NCBI GenBank assembly: GCA_021029095.1
Contig: JAJOHG010000008.1
Location: 372,001 to 436,000, forward strand
DNA length: 64,000 nucleotides
Source of the DNA: Phellopilus nigrolimitatus
Taxonomy: Eukaryota; Basidiomycota; Agaricomycetes; Hymenochaetales; Hymenochaetaceae
Direction: 5' to 3'
This document shows, in pieces, positions 32,928 to 44,049 of this stretch (its first letter is position 1; each line of letters begins with the position of its first letter). Position numbers and translations under genes: made by a program. Under the pieces are notes generated by a model. That model saw nothing but the letters and a program-made list of their open reading frames with translations. It was not told the DNA's origin and made no database searches.

Positions 32928-35370
32928 TCATCCGGACGATTCGACTGCCTGGCGGATCAGCGACGCGGTCTTCTCGGAGCGCGGAGTGATTCTGCATTTG
33001 AACGGCTTGGGGTGTCTTGCAGAAAGTCTATGAGCACACGAGGACACGTTTAGAAAGCGCCTTCAGATAAACTGACCGTACGAAATTCGAGGTGTACTCT
33101 TCGGTCGGCGTGATCGGAACGCCCTTCTCGTCGAGCGCCTTCTCGATGTTGAAGGCAGACAGCATGGAGGCTGCGCCGAGGAACACCTTATATCGTCCAT
33201 TAAAACACAATCAGTATGCTCGTTGACATCTACCGAGCCTGTTGAACTCACGGCGCTTCCTGCAAAATGACGGCCTGGGCAAATCCTGTTCGAAGGAGAA
33301 AGGAAGTAAATGTATACCGGCATTCAATCGAGAACCGACATCTTCACAAGCAAGTCCTTGGAACGATGCTCACCGGCGGCCTATTCCAAAGGTGATCTTG
33401 TTAACGTCAACAGGCATCTTCTTCCCTTCTGCGGGTAGCCACCTATCAGGAATGAATTTCTCTGGCTCTGGATACTCCTTAGGATTCCGCAACATAGCCC
33501 TTCGTTCATTCCACGTACATTAATTTGAAAACAAAAAGTCTAAAGAAGCTTACCAGAGATTAGAGTAGATGGTGGTGCCGGCCGGGATGAAATAGCCGTT
33601 GTAAACGTCGTCCTCGGTAGCGGTGTGTGCAACGCCTGACGAGATCGAGTAAAATCAATTCCAAATTTAGTACGTGCAGAAGGTGAGTCCACAAACCCCA
33701 GGGTGTTACTACTTGCCATCTTTCAGATATGAGTGATTATAGAGCGAATGTCATCACCGATGCCTCTAGTCCTTTACGAACAGACGCACCTCATAGCCTC
33801 TTTACAGAGCGCATCCACGAATGGCAGATTTGGACGGTCCTCCATCGTCGGAAGGTTGTCCTTTCCTATAACTCTATCCACTTCTTCTTGTCCGCGTCGT
33901 TGCGCCTCGGGATTCAGAACCATAGCCAAGATAAACGTAAGCAGTGATGTGGCGGTCTTGACGGATGCCGGAAAAAAGACAACGGAGTTTCTTTAACTTT
34001 ATTCAGAGAAGGTAGGAGGCCCGACTTACCGTGTCTGCGCCAGCTGTTGTCGACTATCATTAGCAGCTGGCTGAAAGAGTCACATTCAGACATACCTGAA
34101 TGCATAACCCCAGTGGTCTTAGCGATGAGGTCTTCTTCTTCTATGATACCATTTTCAGCCGTCTTCAATTCTATAAGCTTGCTTGTGATCGAAGGAGCTG
34201 CTGTGCCGTCAGCCTAAGAAATTCGGGAATTAAATAATTAGTCTCCTATACGGGTCCATAAGAGACAAGACTCGCAATTATTGCTTTCGCCATCTCGTGG
34301 GGCTCGTGATACATAGCCATCGAATACTTGTATCCTTCCTTCGCGATTGCGTGGAAACTAGCACCTGGAAACCAAGTAGGGAGGTAGCGTACTGTTTCGC
34401 GGGGAGTGCCGTGATCAGGTAGCTCCGACGAAGAAACAAATCAGGCTACTCACACCAAGGAAGAGCGTTTACGAGGAAGAAGCCCTCAGCCACAACGGAG
34501 GCCATCAATCCTTTATCCGCGATCTCGACATACGGGTCGTTTGATTCCGCGACTGAAAGAAATTCTTAGTCTCGCCGCATACACGCATTGGAGTAAAACA
34601 AACATGCCTTGGTAGCCATAGGTGACCATCATGATCGATTCGCCAGCTGAGCTTCAATATTATTAGATACGAATTTAAAAGATGGAATAGATGGCTTGAT
34701 TTACTGTCTTAGGATCTCAGAAAAGTTATCCGGTGTGTTCATAAGCCCCAATAGCATCTTGTGAGCGGACCTCGTCTGCTGCTCGGCATAGCCCGCTACA
34801 GCAGACGGCTGGAAGTAACGATGCGCTGTCTGTCTGAACTTCCTCAGTTCATCTCCGTAAGGCATGACGGTCGGCAACCATTGCGTAAAACCCTCCCTGG
34901 TTATCGACGGTGAGGATGGCGACGATGACGACGAGAGTGAAATTAGTGAACTTCAAATCAAGCTTGAATGCATGGCTTACAGGTCGAGCATGACATTCTC
35001 CGGCCGCGACGAGTAGTTGTGGCCGCGCTTCTCGAACAAGTCGACAGCGGCCTCATACGTATTCAAGAAAAGGTAACGAGTGCCAAAATTCTGAATGAAC
35101 ACCAAGCTACCTAATGAACGGGAGTGTTTAGCAAAACGTGAAGGCTTGTCTGGATTACTTGGCAGAATCACCATACTGCTCTCCCCACTGTCGCGCTTTC
35201 TCCCATTCCTCGCTGGGCGGCATATCAAAGTAGTTTCCTACGAAAGGCAGTCCCTTGGGTCCCGGGGGATACTTCAACGCTTTAACGCGATGTTTGCGCC
35301 AGGAGCGCCACGATTGTAGGCATTTCAAAATGCACGCGAACGCAAGGGCATCAACAAGATAGATGATCAT
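32928..35370 (-). CDS. Cytochrome P450 monooxygenase, copy 4
   Basis: Intact-looking copy. It starts MIIYLVDALAFACILKCLQ and differs from copy 2 in ACIL, KHRVKALKYPPGPKGLPFVG and EGFTQWLPTVMPYGDELRKF. The I-helix is AGADT (14-nt exon, 34030-34043) and the heme loop reads RRICPGRHFAGSA. The exon-3 acceptor has changed to CCAG|GGAG, which still restores Leu-Glu. It carries promoter type A (TATA as GGTATATAAAGCGC on the minus strand, about 35408-35421) and the 3' flank of P450-2 and P450-5. The upstream block and SRP19 pseudocopy 2 lie immediately beyond its promoter, so it is part of the tandem unit P450 plus SRP19. Confidence 0.87.
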
Positions 35371-35407
35371 TTCCTTTGCTCGAGTTGGCACTAGTGAAAA
35401 CAGCGAG

Positions 35408-35421
35408 GGCGCTTTATATAC
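35408..35421 (-). promoter_or_regulatory. TATA box of P450-4
   Basis: The minus strand reads CGGTATATAAAGCG about 45 bp before the start codon at 35370, the same spacing as in copies 2, 5 and 6. Confidence 0.65.
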
Positions 35422-35449
35422 CGAATGGATCAGATGGAGGCGGAATACA

Positions 35450-36590
35450 TTGAATGGAGGAGCTTGGGCTGAGATTGTGTCTAACGTCCGATAAGAGGGT
35501 AACAGGGTTCACGAAAAAGAACGTATGGCGAAGCTTTGTTGTAACAAAAGCGGAGATCAAGTACACACGGTCCAGCATGAGACGTAGGTCATGAAGCATG
35601 AGCCTATTTTGAACAATCGAGTTGAAGGCAAAGGAAGAAGAAGTGAAGCAGAAGTGACAGCCCAGACTCCCGCAGACCTATCGATTGATACCGCAGCCTC
35701 TCGATATATGTTGATACTGACTCTAAAATCGAGTTCCTTCCAAGACAAAGACACGGATCGGTATTCTAAGCGTGCCGCAGCTCGAGAAGCGATGGAGAGA
35801 TCCAAGATAGCCGCTAACTGAATCAATGCGCGCCGAAAGCTATTGTGTGCTCTCAAACCAAATTGACCTCGCATTATATTGGACCTATTTCGGGAACGCC
35901 GACGAAGTGGGGTACATAGCTTCCACTTGTCAGTCCAGCGTCTTTGTACGAGTCATGCGCACGGGTTCGGTCTTCGTAGAGAATGGCAATGGCAAATAAT
36001 GCTGCTGGACAGAGTTTAGAGAGCGGGAAACCAGTCTCCGGCAATACAGAGGGGCTGGGCATAATGCACGCTAACCGTTGCCCCATGTCTGACGGATTGG
36101 ACCACGTTCCTTTGACGCGAAGGCGAAGGAAACAGTATCCCTAGTCTGTCGTCTGAAAACAGTGGATCTATTAGGGAAAGAAAGGGTGAGAAAATCAGCT
36201 ACTGCTCTTATTGATTGGGATGAGGTAAACTACCGTAGAGATGGATAGGCCTTCGAGAAGAAGCTCCTTGAATGCTGGTGCATTCTAATAATAGTGGCGT
36301 CGAAAGAAATTGCATGAGGCCCATGTAAGAAAGGCTCAAAGGGAAAGGGATCACGCACAGCTAAGGTAGCAACGATGTCAAATCGAACACTTCGTAGTGT
36401 CTTTGCTTCCACAGACTGGGGCCATCACGTGTATTCTCTATCGACCATGTTGTATTAAAGAATAGCGGGATGTTCAGCCACACTGAAGACGTCCGCCTAC
36501 TGCTTGTCAGTAAGACAGCTGAGACCTGCGGCGTTTTAATGTTGGGTAGAGATGAGAAGTACGCAGGTGAAGACTAGAAAGCATACCACA
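35450..36590. repeat. Conserved P450-upstream block (copy upstream of P450-4)
   Basis: Best-preserved with the P450-5 copy. Minus-strand frames 36230-36412 (60 codons, RFDIVATLAVRDPFPFEPF, GTG-initiated as drawn) and 35874-36086 (SGSYVPHFVGVPEIGPI) recur in the P450-5 block with few changes. They may be exons of a gene that decayed, or non-coding. The block also includes CATCACGTGTATTCTC near 36424, conserved at 42155. Confidence 0.6.
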
Positions 36591-36619
36591 CACCGCCGTC
36601 CTGTCGCTCCGGAAAAGCA

Positions 36620-37533
36620 GAAACCGGCCGCTTCCCAACACCGAGCCCAAGGGCGCGTTCCTTACGTCCGTCGACGACAGGGGCGCCAGCGACGCCTCTG
36701 ACGACGCCGCCGCCGCCGCCTAACCCCGGGCCTGCGAGGCTCCCGCAGACGCAGATGCAGGCTGGCGCACCCCAACCTTCCCCGCATCGCACCCCAACGC
36801 TGATAGCACGGAGGCCGGTGGACGTGCATCTACGCGATCTACGTCGACGCGAAGCGCGCGCGTACGCCGCGGGCGCGCGGAGGCGGTGCGGTGGCCGCTG
36901 AGCCGCGACATCGCGGAGCGCGCGCCTCGGGCTCGGCACGCTGCACGAGGTACAGAAGCGCCACCCGCGCGACTGGGCGAACCCCGGGCGCATGAGCGTG
37001 CAGCTCAAGTGCGACGGGCGGTCCGCCAACGAGCGCATCAAGACGAGTGCGTACGTACGTTTTGCTTTTTGAGGCCATGGGCTGAGATGACGACGACGCG
37101 CCCGCGCGCAGAGAAGCAGCTCCTGGAGGTGATCACGTTCTACATCCAGACCATCAAGTTCGAGCTCACGCCCAAGCCGCCCTTCGGCACCCCGTCGTCG
37201 TCAGGCGCGCCGGACGCCTCCGCCTCCACCGCAGCTAAACCCCCGCCCGCCCCAAAGTCCAAACAGGGCGCCCCAAAGCCAAGCACAAAGGGGAAGGGCA
37301 AGGCGCCCGACAGGGCCAAGGACAAGGACAACGCCCGGACCGCGGCGCGCGCGCGCCTGCCCCAGCCGCCCGAGCCGCAGTCCCCGCTCGCGCGCCGCGT
37401 GTCCGCGTACTCGCCCGCGCTGCCGTCCGGCGTGCTCGTCGACACCGTCATGGCCGGCCTGAGAGCCCGCGGCGGCGCGCCCCCGGGCGCCGGTGGCAAG
37501 GGCAAGCGAAAGGTCGTCCGTGTGCGCGGGTGA
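36620..37533 (+). pseudogene. SRP19 pseudocopy 2 (5'-truncated)
   Basis: Inverted relative to the intact gene. It lacks the first exon start and promoter: homology begins at the GGCCGC site near 36630. Early frames carry stops (CGCCTAACCCC at about 36717-36727). The core exon is damaged: WTCIYPIYIDAKRAY is lost as a continuous frame, while [12 protein letters not shown] sequence remains near 36960. The last exon is in good order (KQLLEVITFYIQTIKFELTP to GKGKRKVVRVRG, stop at 37533), nearly the same as the functional gene. It faces the 3' end of P450-5, just as SRP19 faces P450-2. Confidence 0.85.
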
Positions 37534-38198
37534 GCCGGCGCGTGTTCGGGGACTTGGAAAAAAGGAATGAAAAAAATGGAGCGAATGCTTGTGCGTATCG
37601 TGCGCGTGCAGCTGAATACTTGGATTTTTCTTGGCTCCGGTTGTGTTCGCTCAACGAAGATCATTTTCTCATCTTACCGCTTCACGAGCAAATGTATAGA
37701 AAGGATGTAAAGGGCGAGTCTGGAGTCTGGAGAAGATGGCAACTGATTTTAATGAATGGGATCGAGTCAAGAGCATGACATGGACAATGATGTGCAATCC
37801 ACTACTCAATAATTAAGCCAGAGCCAGAGCCAGAGCCGCGCCTTCAAGTCGCAAAATGTATACAGTAGGAGGCTCGAGTTCCATGGAAGCAATCCTCTGG
37901 AAGCGGATCACTCCTCGGAGCTGGAGTTTCCGTTTGAGCTTTTTGCTACAGTTTGTCTACTTCCGAGAATACAAGACCAACCGCTTGATTTTCTTTTCAG
38001 ACGGTACATCCCTTTTTCTAAAGACACCTTTTGAAGACAACAAATTGCAGATCCTTCTGTTTCTCTGACAATACAGACAGCCTTGATATGAAGTCCCCAC
38101 CAGCGTCATTCCGAAACACACGCGCATGCACTTTTTCAATCGAGCAGCAAGCAATGCATTCTCAGATCCTCAAGCACATTTACATCCAGATTTGGCGA
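37534..38198. other. Spacer between SRP19 pseudocopy 2 and P450-5
   Basis: Matches the 3' flank of the functional SRP19 (18660-18846) and then the P450-2 3' flank, including the tandem GAGCCA units at 37817-37835. No gene supported. Confidence 0.55.
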
Positions 38199-40621
38199 CT
38201 CATCCGGACGATTCGACTGCTTGGCGGATCAGCGACGCGGTCTTCTCGGAGCGCGGAGTGATTTTGCATTTGAACGGCTTGGGGTGTCTTGCAGAAAGTC
38301 TATGAGCACACGAGGACACGTTTAGAAAGCGCCTTCAGATAAACTGACCGTACGAAATTCGAGGTGTACTCTTCGGTCGGCGTGATCGGGACGCCGTTCT
38401 CGTCGAGCGCCTTCTCGATGTTGAAGGCGGACAGTATGGACGCTGCGCCGAGGAACACCTTATATAGTCCGTTTAAACGCGATCAGTACGCTCTTGACAT
38501 CTACCAAGTCTGTTGGAACTCACGGCGCTCACTGCAAAATGACGGCCTGGGCAAATCCTATTCGAAGATATTCCCGCATTCAATTCAAGAACCAACATCT
38601 TCACGAGTAAGTCCTTGGAACGATGCTCACCGGCGGCCTATTCCAAAGGTGATCTTGTTAACGTCAACAGGCATCTTATTCCCTTCTGCGGGGAGCCACC
38701 TATCAGGAATGAATTTCTCTGGCTCTGGGTACTCCTTAGGATTCCGCAACATGGCCCTTCGTTCATTCCACGTAAATCAACTTGAAAAAAAAAAATCTTT
38801 CTATAAAAAACCTACCAGAGATTAGAGTAGATGGTGGTGCCGGCCGGGATGAGATAGCCGTTGTAAACGTCGTCCTCGGTAGCGGTATGTGCAATGGCTG
38901 ACGAGATCGACTAAAATCAATAACAAATTTGAGACGTACAGAAGCGAGTCCACAAACCCCAGGGCGCTACTACCTGCCATCTTTCAGATATGAGTAATTA
39001 TGGAGCGAATGTCATCATCGATGCCTCTAGTCCTTTACGAGCAGGCTCACCTCATGGCCTCTTTACAAAGTGCATCCACGAATGGCAGATTCGGACGGTC
39101 CTCCATCGTCGGAAGATTGTCCTTGCCTATGACTCTATCTAGTTCCTCTTGTCCGCGTCGTTGCGCCTCGGGATTCAGGACCATAGCCAGTATAAATGTA
39201 AGCAGTGATGTGGCGGTCTTGACGGATGCAGAAAGAAGCATAAATGAGTTCCTTACTCTGAATCAGAGAAGCTAGGAATTCCAGCTTACCGTGTCCGCAC
39301 CAGCTGTTGCGGACCATCATTAGAAGCTAGCTGAAGGAGTCACATTGAAACATACCTGAATGCATAACACCTGTGGTCTTAGCGATGAGGTCTTCTTCTT
39401 CTATGATGCCGTTTTCAGCCGTCTTCAATTCCATAAGCTTGCTTGTAATCGAAGGAGCTGCTGTGCCATCGGCCTAAGAAATTCGTGAATTAAGTAAATG
39501 ATCCCCTATGCGAGTCCACAGGAGACAAGACTCGCAATTATCGCTTTCGCCATCTCGTGTGGCTCGTGATACATAGCCATCGAATACTTGTATCCTTCCT
39601 TCGCGATTGCGTGGAAACTAGCACCTGGAAACCAAGTAGGGAGGTAGCGTACTGTTTCGCGGTAAGGGCCGTGGCCAGGTAGCTCCGATGAAGAAACAAA
39701 CAGGCTACCCACACCAAGGAAGAGCGTTCACGAGGAAGAAACCTTGCGCCACAATGGAGGCCGTTAATCCCTTATCCGCGATCTCGACATACGGGTCGTT
39801 AGATTCCGCGACTGAAAGGAATGCTCAGTCTCGCCGCATTTACGCATCGGGGTAAAACAAACATGCCTTGATAGCCGTAGGTAACCATCATGACTGATTC
39901 GCCAGCTGAGCTGCAATTTTATTAGATACAAATTTAAAAGATGGAATAGATGGCTTGATTTACTGTCTTAGGATCTCAGGGAATTCATCCGGTGTGTTCA
40001 AAAGCCCCAATAGCATCCTGTGAGCGGACCTCGTCTGCTGTTCAGCGTAGTCCGCTACAGCAGACGGCTGGAAGTAGCGATGCGCCGTCTGTCTGAACTT
40101 CCTCAGTTCATCTCCGTAAGGCAAGACGGTCGGCAACCATTGTGAAAAACCCTCGCTAGAAGTCGACGATGAGGATGGCGACGATGACGAGTGTGAGATT
40201 AGTGAACTTCAGATCAAGCTTGAATGTACGGCTTACAGGTCGAGCATGACATTTCTCGGTCGAGACGAGTAGTTGTGACCGCGCTTATCGAATAGGTCGA
40301 CAGCGGCCTCATAGGTGTTCAAAAAGAGGTAACGAGTCCCAAAATTCTGAATGAACACCAAGTCACCTAATGAGTGAATGGTCAGCGAAATCTGAAGGAT
40401 GATCTGGATTCTTAAATCTCACCGTACTGCTCTCCCCATTGTTGCGCCTTCACCCACTCTTCGCTCGGCGGCATATCAAAGTAATTTCCTACCAAAGGCA
40501 GTCCCTTTGGTCCGGGGGGATACTTCAAAGCGTTAGCGCGCTGTTTGCGCCAGGAGCGCCATGATTGCAGGCATTTCAAAGCACAAGCGAGGGCAAGAAC
40601 GTCGACTAGATAAACAATCAT
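38199..40621 (-). CDS. Cytochrome P450 monooxygenase, copy 5
   Basis: Intact-looking copy starting MIVYLVDVLALACALKCLQ. Distinct residues: EEWVKAQQWGEQYG in the hinge region, SSRPRNVMLDL (Glu to Arg in a stretch constant elsewhere) and heme loop RRICPGRHFAVSA (Gly to Val three residues before the exon end). The 14-nt AGADT exon is 39290-39303. The GIAHTATEDD segment reads AIAHTATEDD here. Promoter type B with a strong TATA (minus strand TTGGTATATAAGGCC, about 40661-40675) is combined with the 3' flank of copies 2 and 4. It converges on SRP19 pseudocopy 2. Confidence 0.87.
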
Positions 40622-40660
40622 GTCTTGCTCGAGTTCACATCAAACGGAAACAATGAAGGT

Positions 40661-40675
40661 GGGCCTTATATACCA
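40661..40675 (-). promoter_or_regulatory. TATA box of P450-5
   Basis: TTGGTATATAAGGCC on the minus strand, about 45 bp before the start codon at 40621. The surrounding 50 bp are nearly identical to the P450-3 promoter. Confidence 0.65.
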
Positions 40676-42370
40676 AGGGCAGCAAAGTTTCCCCTGAACC
40701 TTGAGTTAGTCATTAGAAGCCGCATGATAAAATGAGAACGTGTGGGGTAGCTCTTTGTATCCGAAATAGAGACTGAACACACGTTCGAATAGGGGATTCA
40801 AGATTCAGGTAACACAGGAGTAAAGAGACAGGCCAATGCGAGGCCGCAAACCTTGAGATCATCTTCCGAAAGGAGCGTCCCGAAGGAAGGTATAGATGAG
40901 TTTGGGAAAGGAACTGAAGCCGAAGGTAATGGAAGAAGCAGTAGCTCCAAACTCCCGACCTACCAATCATGTGCGCTTCATGCATGATGATACCTCCTAC
41001 CAGTCCGTAAGTTTTTCTAGATGCACGGAGGCAAGCGGTAGGTCGCCGCCTTATAAGCGCACACAGTCTATCAAGCGAAGGACTTTGAACCTAATTAAAA
41101 TACTGGACCACCAAATCAGTTTATATCCGAAAGTCGACGGAAAGGTGCGTGTAAATTCCACTTGCTAGTACAAGATTTCCGCATACGGGAATCGAGCAAG
41201 TCTCCGTAGCGAACAACAACGCCAGATAACGTCGTCGATGAAGACGGCGGAGGCTCGTTTACGCCTATTTTTACGTCTCGGAAGACTTTTCGCGCCATCG
41301 CGTTCTGTACCCCCAAGTAAAGCGCCAAGAATGCGACGCACAAATCGCGCGGGATGACAGCTGCGTGCATAGCTACGTTTGCGGAGATATGAGCGGTATG
41401 CATTCGTGAAAGCACTTAGAGAAAACGATCATCAAAGAGAAAACGCAACGCACATACAGCACTGCCTTCCTCCCCGAAAGACCGTTCCTGAGACCACTGG
41501 TAGCTCCTTTCGTCCGCTGATATACCCGGCCCACGAGTTATCTCCAATTTCATTCGCGATGAAGCTCAGCAAGCGCCATGAGATGGTGCAGGATACGAAA
41601 AGCGATCTCGCATTATATTGGAATTATTTCGGGAACGCCGACGAAGTGGAGTACATAGCTTCCACTTGTTAGTCCAGCGTCTTCGTACGAGTCATGTGCA
41701 CAGATTCGATCTTCGTAGCGAATGGCAATGACAAATAACGCCGCTGAACAGAGTTTAAAGTGGCAGTCTCCGGCAATGCAGAGGGGCTGGGCATAATGCA
41801 CGCTAACCGTTGCCCCATGTCTGACGGATTGGACCACGTTCCTTTGACGCGAAGGCGAAGGAAACAGTATCCCTAGTCTGTCGTCTGAAAACAGTGGATC
41901 TATTAGGGAAAGAAAGGGTGAGGAAATCAGCTACTGCTCTTATTGATTGGGATGAGATAAACTACCGTAGAGATGGATAGGCCTTCGAGAAGAAGCTCCT
42001 TGTTTGCTGGTGCATTCTAATAATAGTGGCGTCGAAAGAAATTGCATGAGGCCCATGTAAGAAAGGCGCAAAGGGAAAGGGATCACGCACAGCTAAGGTA
42101 GCAACGATGTCAAATCGAATACTTCGTAGTGTATTTGCTTCCACAGACTGGGGCCATCACGTGTATTCTCTATCGACCATGTTGTTTCAAAGAATAGCGG
42201 GATGTTCAGCCACACTGAAGACGTCCGCCTACTGCTTGTCAGTAAGACAGTTGAGACCTGCAGCGCTTTAACGTTAGGTAGGGATGAGAAGTACGCAGGT
42301 GAAGACTAGAAAGCATGCCCACCCTTCGGGAATCCAGACCACACACCGCCGTCCTGTCGCTCCGGGAAAG
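40676..42370. repeat. P450-5 upstream, type B plus conserved block
   Basis: About 40676-41460 matches 31090-31840 (P450-3 upstream). From 41460 it matches the block common to all units, with the minus-strand frame 41962-42144 (RFDIVATLAVRDPFPFAPF) and 41613-41837 (SGSYVLHFVGVPEIIPI). No gene recognised. Confidence 0.6.
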
Positions 42371-42375
42371 TAGAA

Positions 42376-42984
42376 CCCGGCCGCTCCCCGACCGGGCCTA
42401 AGGGCACGCTCCTGACGTCCGTCGACGAGGAGTCGGACGACGACGGGGGCGCCAGCGACGCCTCTGACGACGCGCCGCCGCCGCCGCCTAACCCCGGGCC
42501 TGCGAGTCCCGCAGACGCAGATGCAGGCCGGCGCACCCCCGGCGCCCTCGGAGCCGACGGTCTCCGACCTGACGCCCTACAAGAAGTGCGTCCCTTCCTC
42601 CACATCCCTCCGCATCACACCCCAACGCTGACCGCACGACACGCAGGTGGACGTGCATCTACCCGATCTACGTCGACACGAAGCGCGCGTACGGCGCGTC
42701 GCGCGCGCGGAAGCCGTGTGGTGTCCGCTGAGCCGCGACATCGCGGACGCGAGTGCGCGCCTCGGGCTCGGCACGCTGCACGAGGTGCAGAAGCAGCACC
42801 CGCGCGACTGGGCGAACCCTGGGCGCGCGCGCGTGCAGCTCAGACGCAACGGGCGCCTCGTGAACGAGCGCATCATAACGAGTGCGTACCCGCGTTTTTT
42901 GCTTTTTGAGGCCGTGGGGATTGAGATGATGACGCGCCCGTGCGCAAGAAAGACAGCTCCTGGAGGCGATCGCGTTATACAGTA
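42376..42984 (+). pseudogene. SRP19 pseudocopy 3, cut by a transposon
   Basis: Truncated at the 5' end at the same GGCCGC site (42380) as the other copies. The exon-1 remnant still reads APSEPTVSDLTPYKK, and the exon-2 remnant shows [20 protein letters not shown], with shifted frames before it. The last exon stops after about 30 bp: the sequence reads GATCGCGTTATACAG and then enters the TA-flanked element at 42985. The rest of the gene is absent on the far side of the element, where DUF6533 flank sequence begins, so a deletion accompanied or followed the insertion. Confidence 0.85.
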
Positions 42985-43855
42985 CAGTTGACTATCTCAT
43001 GGTGCATAAGCTACTAAAGCGTAAGCTCCCACATATTAGTGGGGGAAGCGAAGCGTGTATGACTAAGGCTTATTCTGAGTTCTTTCATTTTAGTTTCTAT
43101 AGCCATTTTAATCTTTTCGGTGCCATGTAATTGGAAGTATTAATAGCCACTAGTAGTTGCAGCTTTTGTTATGCTTTAATGTGCAGAGGATTGTCTGCAA
43201 GACGCAGCCAGAGAAAAGATCTCACGTCACACAGTCCCAGGTCACGTGACGCATTTCGGGGAGGCCAGTAAGTTCAATTCCTTCCTCACTAGACTTTATT
43301 TAATTTTGTAAGCAAAGTTCAATCTCTTTTTGCTAAGATCTGGAGCTCAAGTGTGGAAGGAGAAAAAGAGGGAGAAAGACAGCAAGCATACATCCGGAGG
43401 CACGTAGCATCATGATCAGTTGTCTCACTGAGGGCACACAGCCACACGCGACATGTCACGTGATAGTTTTTTGGAAGCCCTGTCCGGTAAGGGGGAGCTT
43501 CGCTCATCAAAACCCTGGGAACCGACCTCGGTATGCAAGAAATATATTATTTGATAATGCATAAGATTTTGGGGGTTTATGCATAAATATATAGGCAATT
43601 TTAGAAATTTGGGGCACCAAGTTTTTGAAAATACAACCCACACTGCTATACTGTATGTAGAACTGCTATACTTCGGATAATGTTCCAGGATTACGCTTTA
43701 AAAGGTGTAATTTTGGGATTTTCTAAATTCTGTCATGACATAATATGCCATATAACAAGTAATGTATTATATAAATATATATTTATTATTGCATAATATC
43801 TATTAATGCATAGGAAATCCTGGAATGAGCGTATGAATTATGCAACAATCAACTG
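42985..43855. mobile_element. Tc1/mariner-like element remnant
   Basis: An 871-bp stretch bounded by TA-CAGTTGA... on the left and ...TCAACTG-TA on the right, with a related TGCATAA motif inside each end. The interior is AT-rich with repeated TGCATAA and TATATTTAT motifs and no transposase frame. It also contains two copies of a short repeat (CACACAG...TCACGTGA...GGAAGCC) at about 43212-43270 and 43432-43500, the second ending AGGGGGAGCTTCGC. It is probably a MITE with nested insertions. Confidence 0.65.
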
Positions 43856-44049
43856 TAGGTCAGAAATGGAGAAGATGGCTGAAGTACAAGAGCAAAATTA
43901 AGATCGAGAGTCATGGCACAGACAGTTGTACAATTGTGCATAAAGATATCATTCTGGATGAATCTCTGTAAGCAAGCACACCAGACGTTGATCCGCTACT
44001 CGAAATAAAATAAATAGATCCAGAGCCGCGTATTCAAGCCGCGAAGACC

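Noticed and set aside
36886..37533. A complete 215-residue plus-strand gene
   Set aside because: It is the tail of a 5'-truncated SRP19 copy read through an intron; the core domain is broken.
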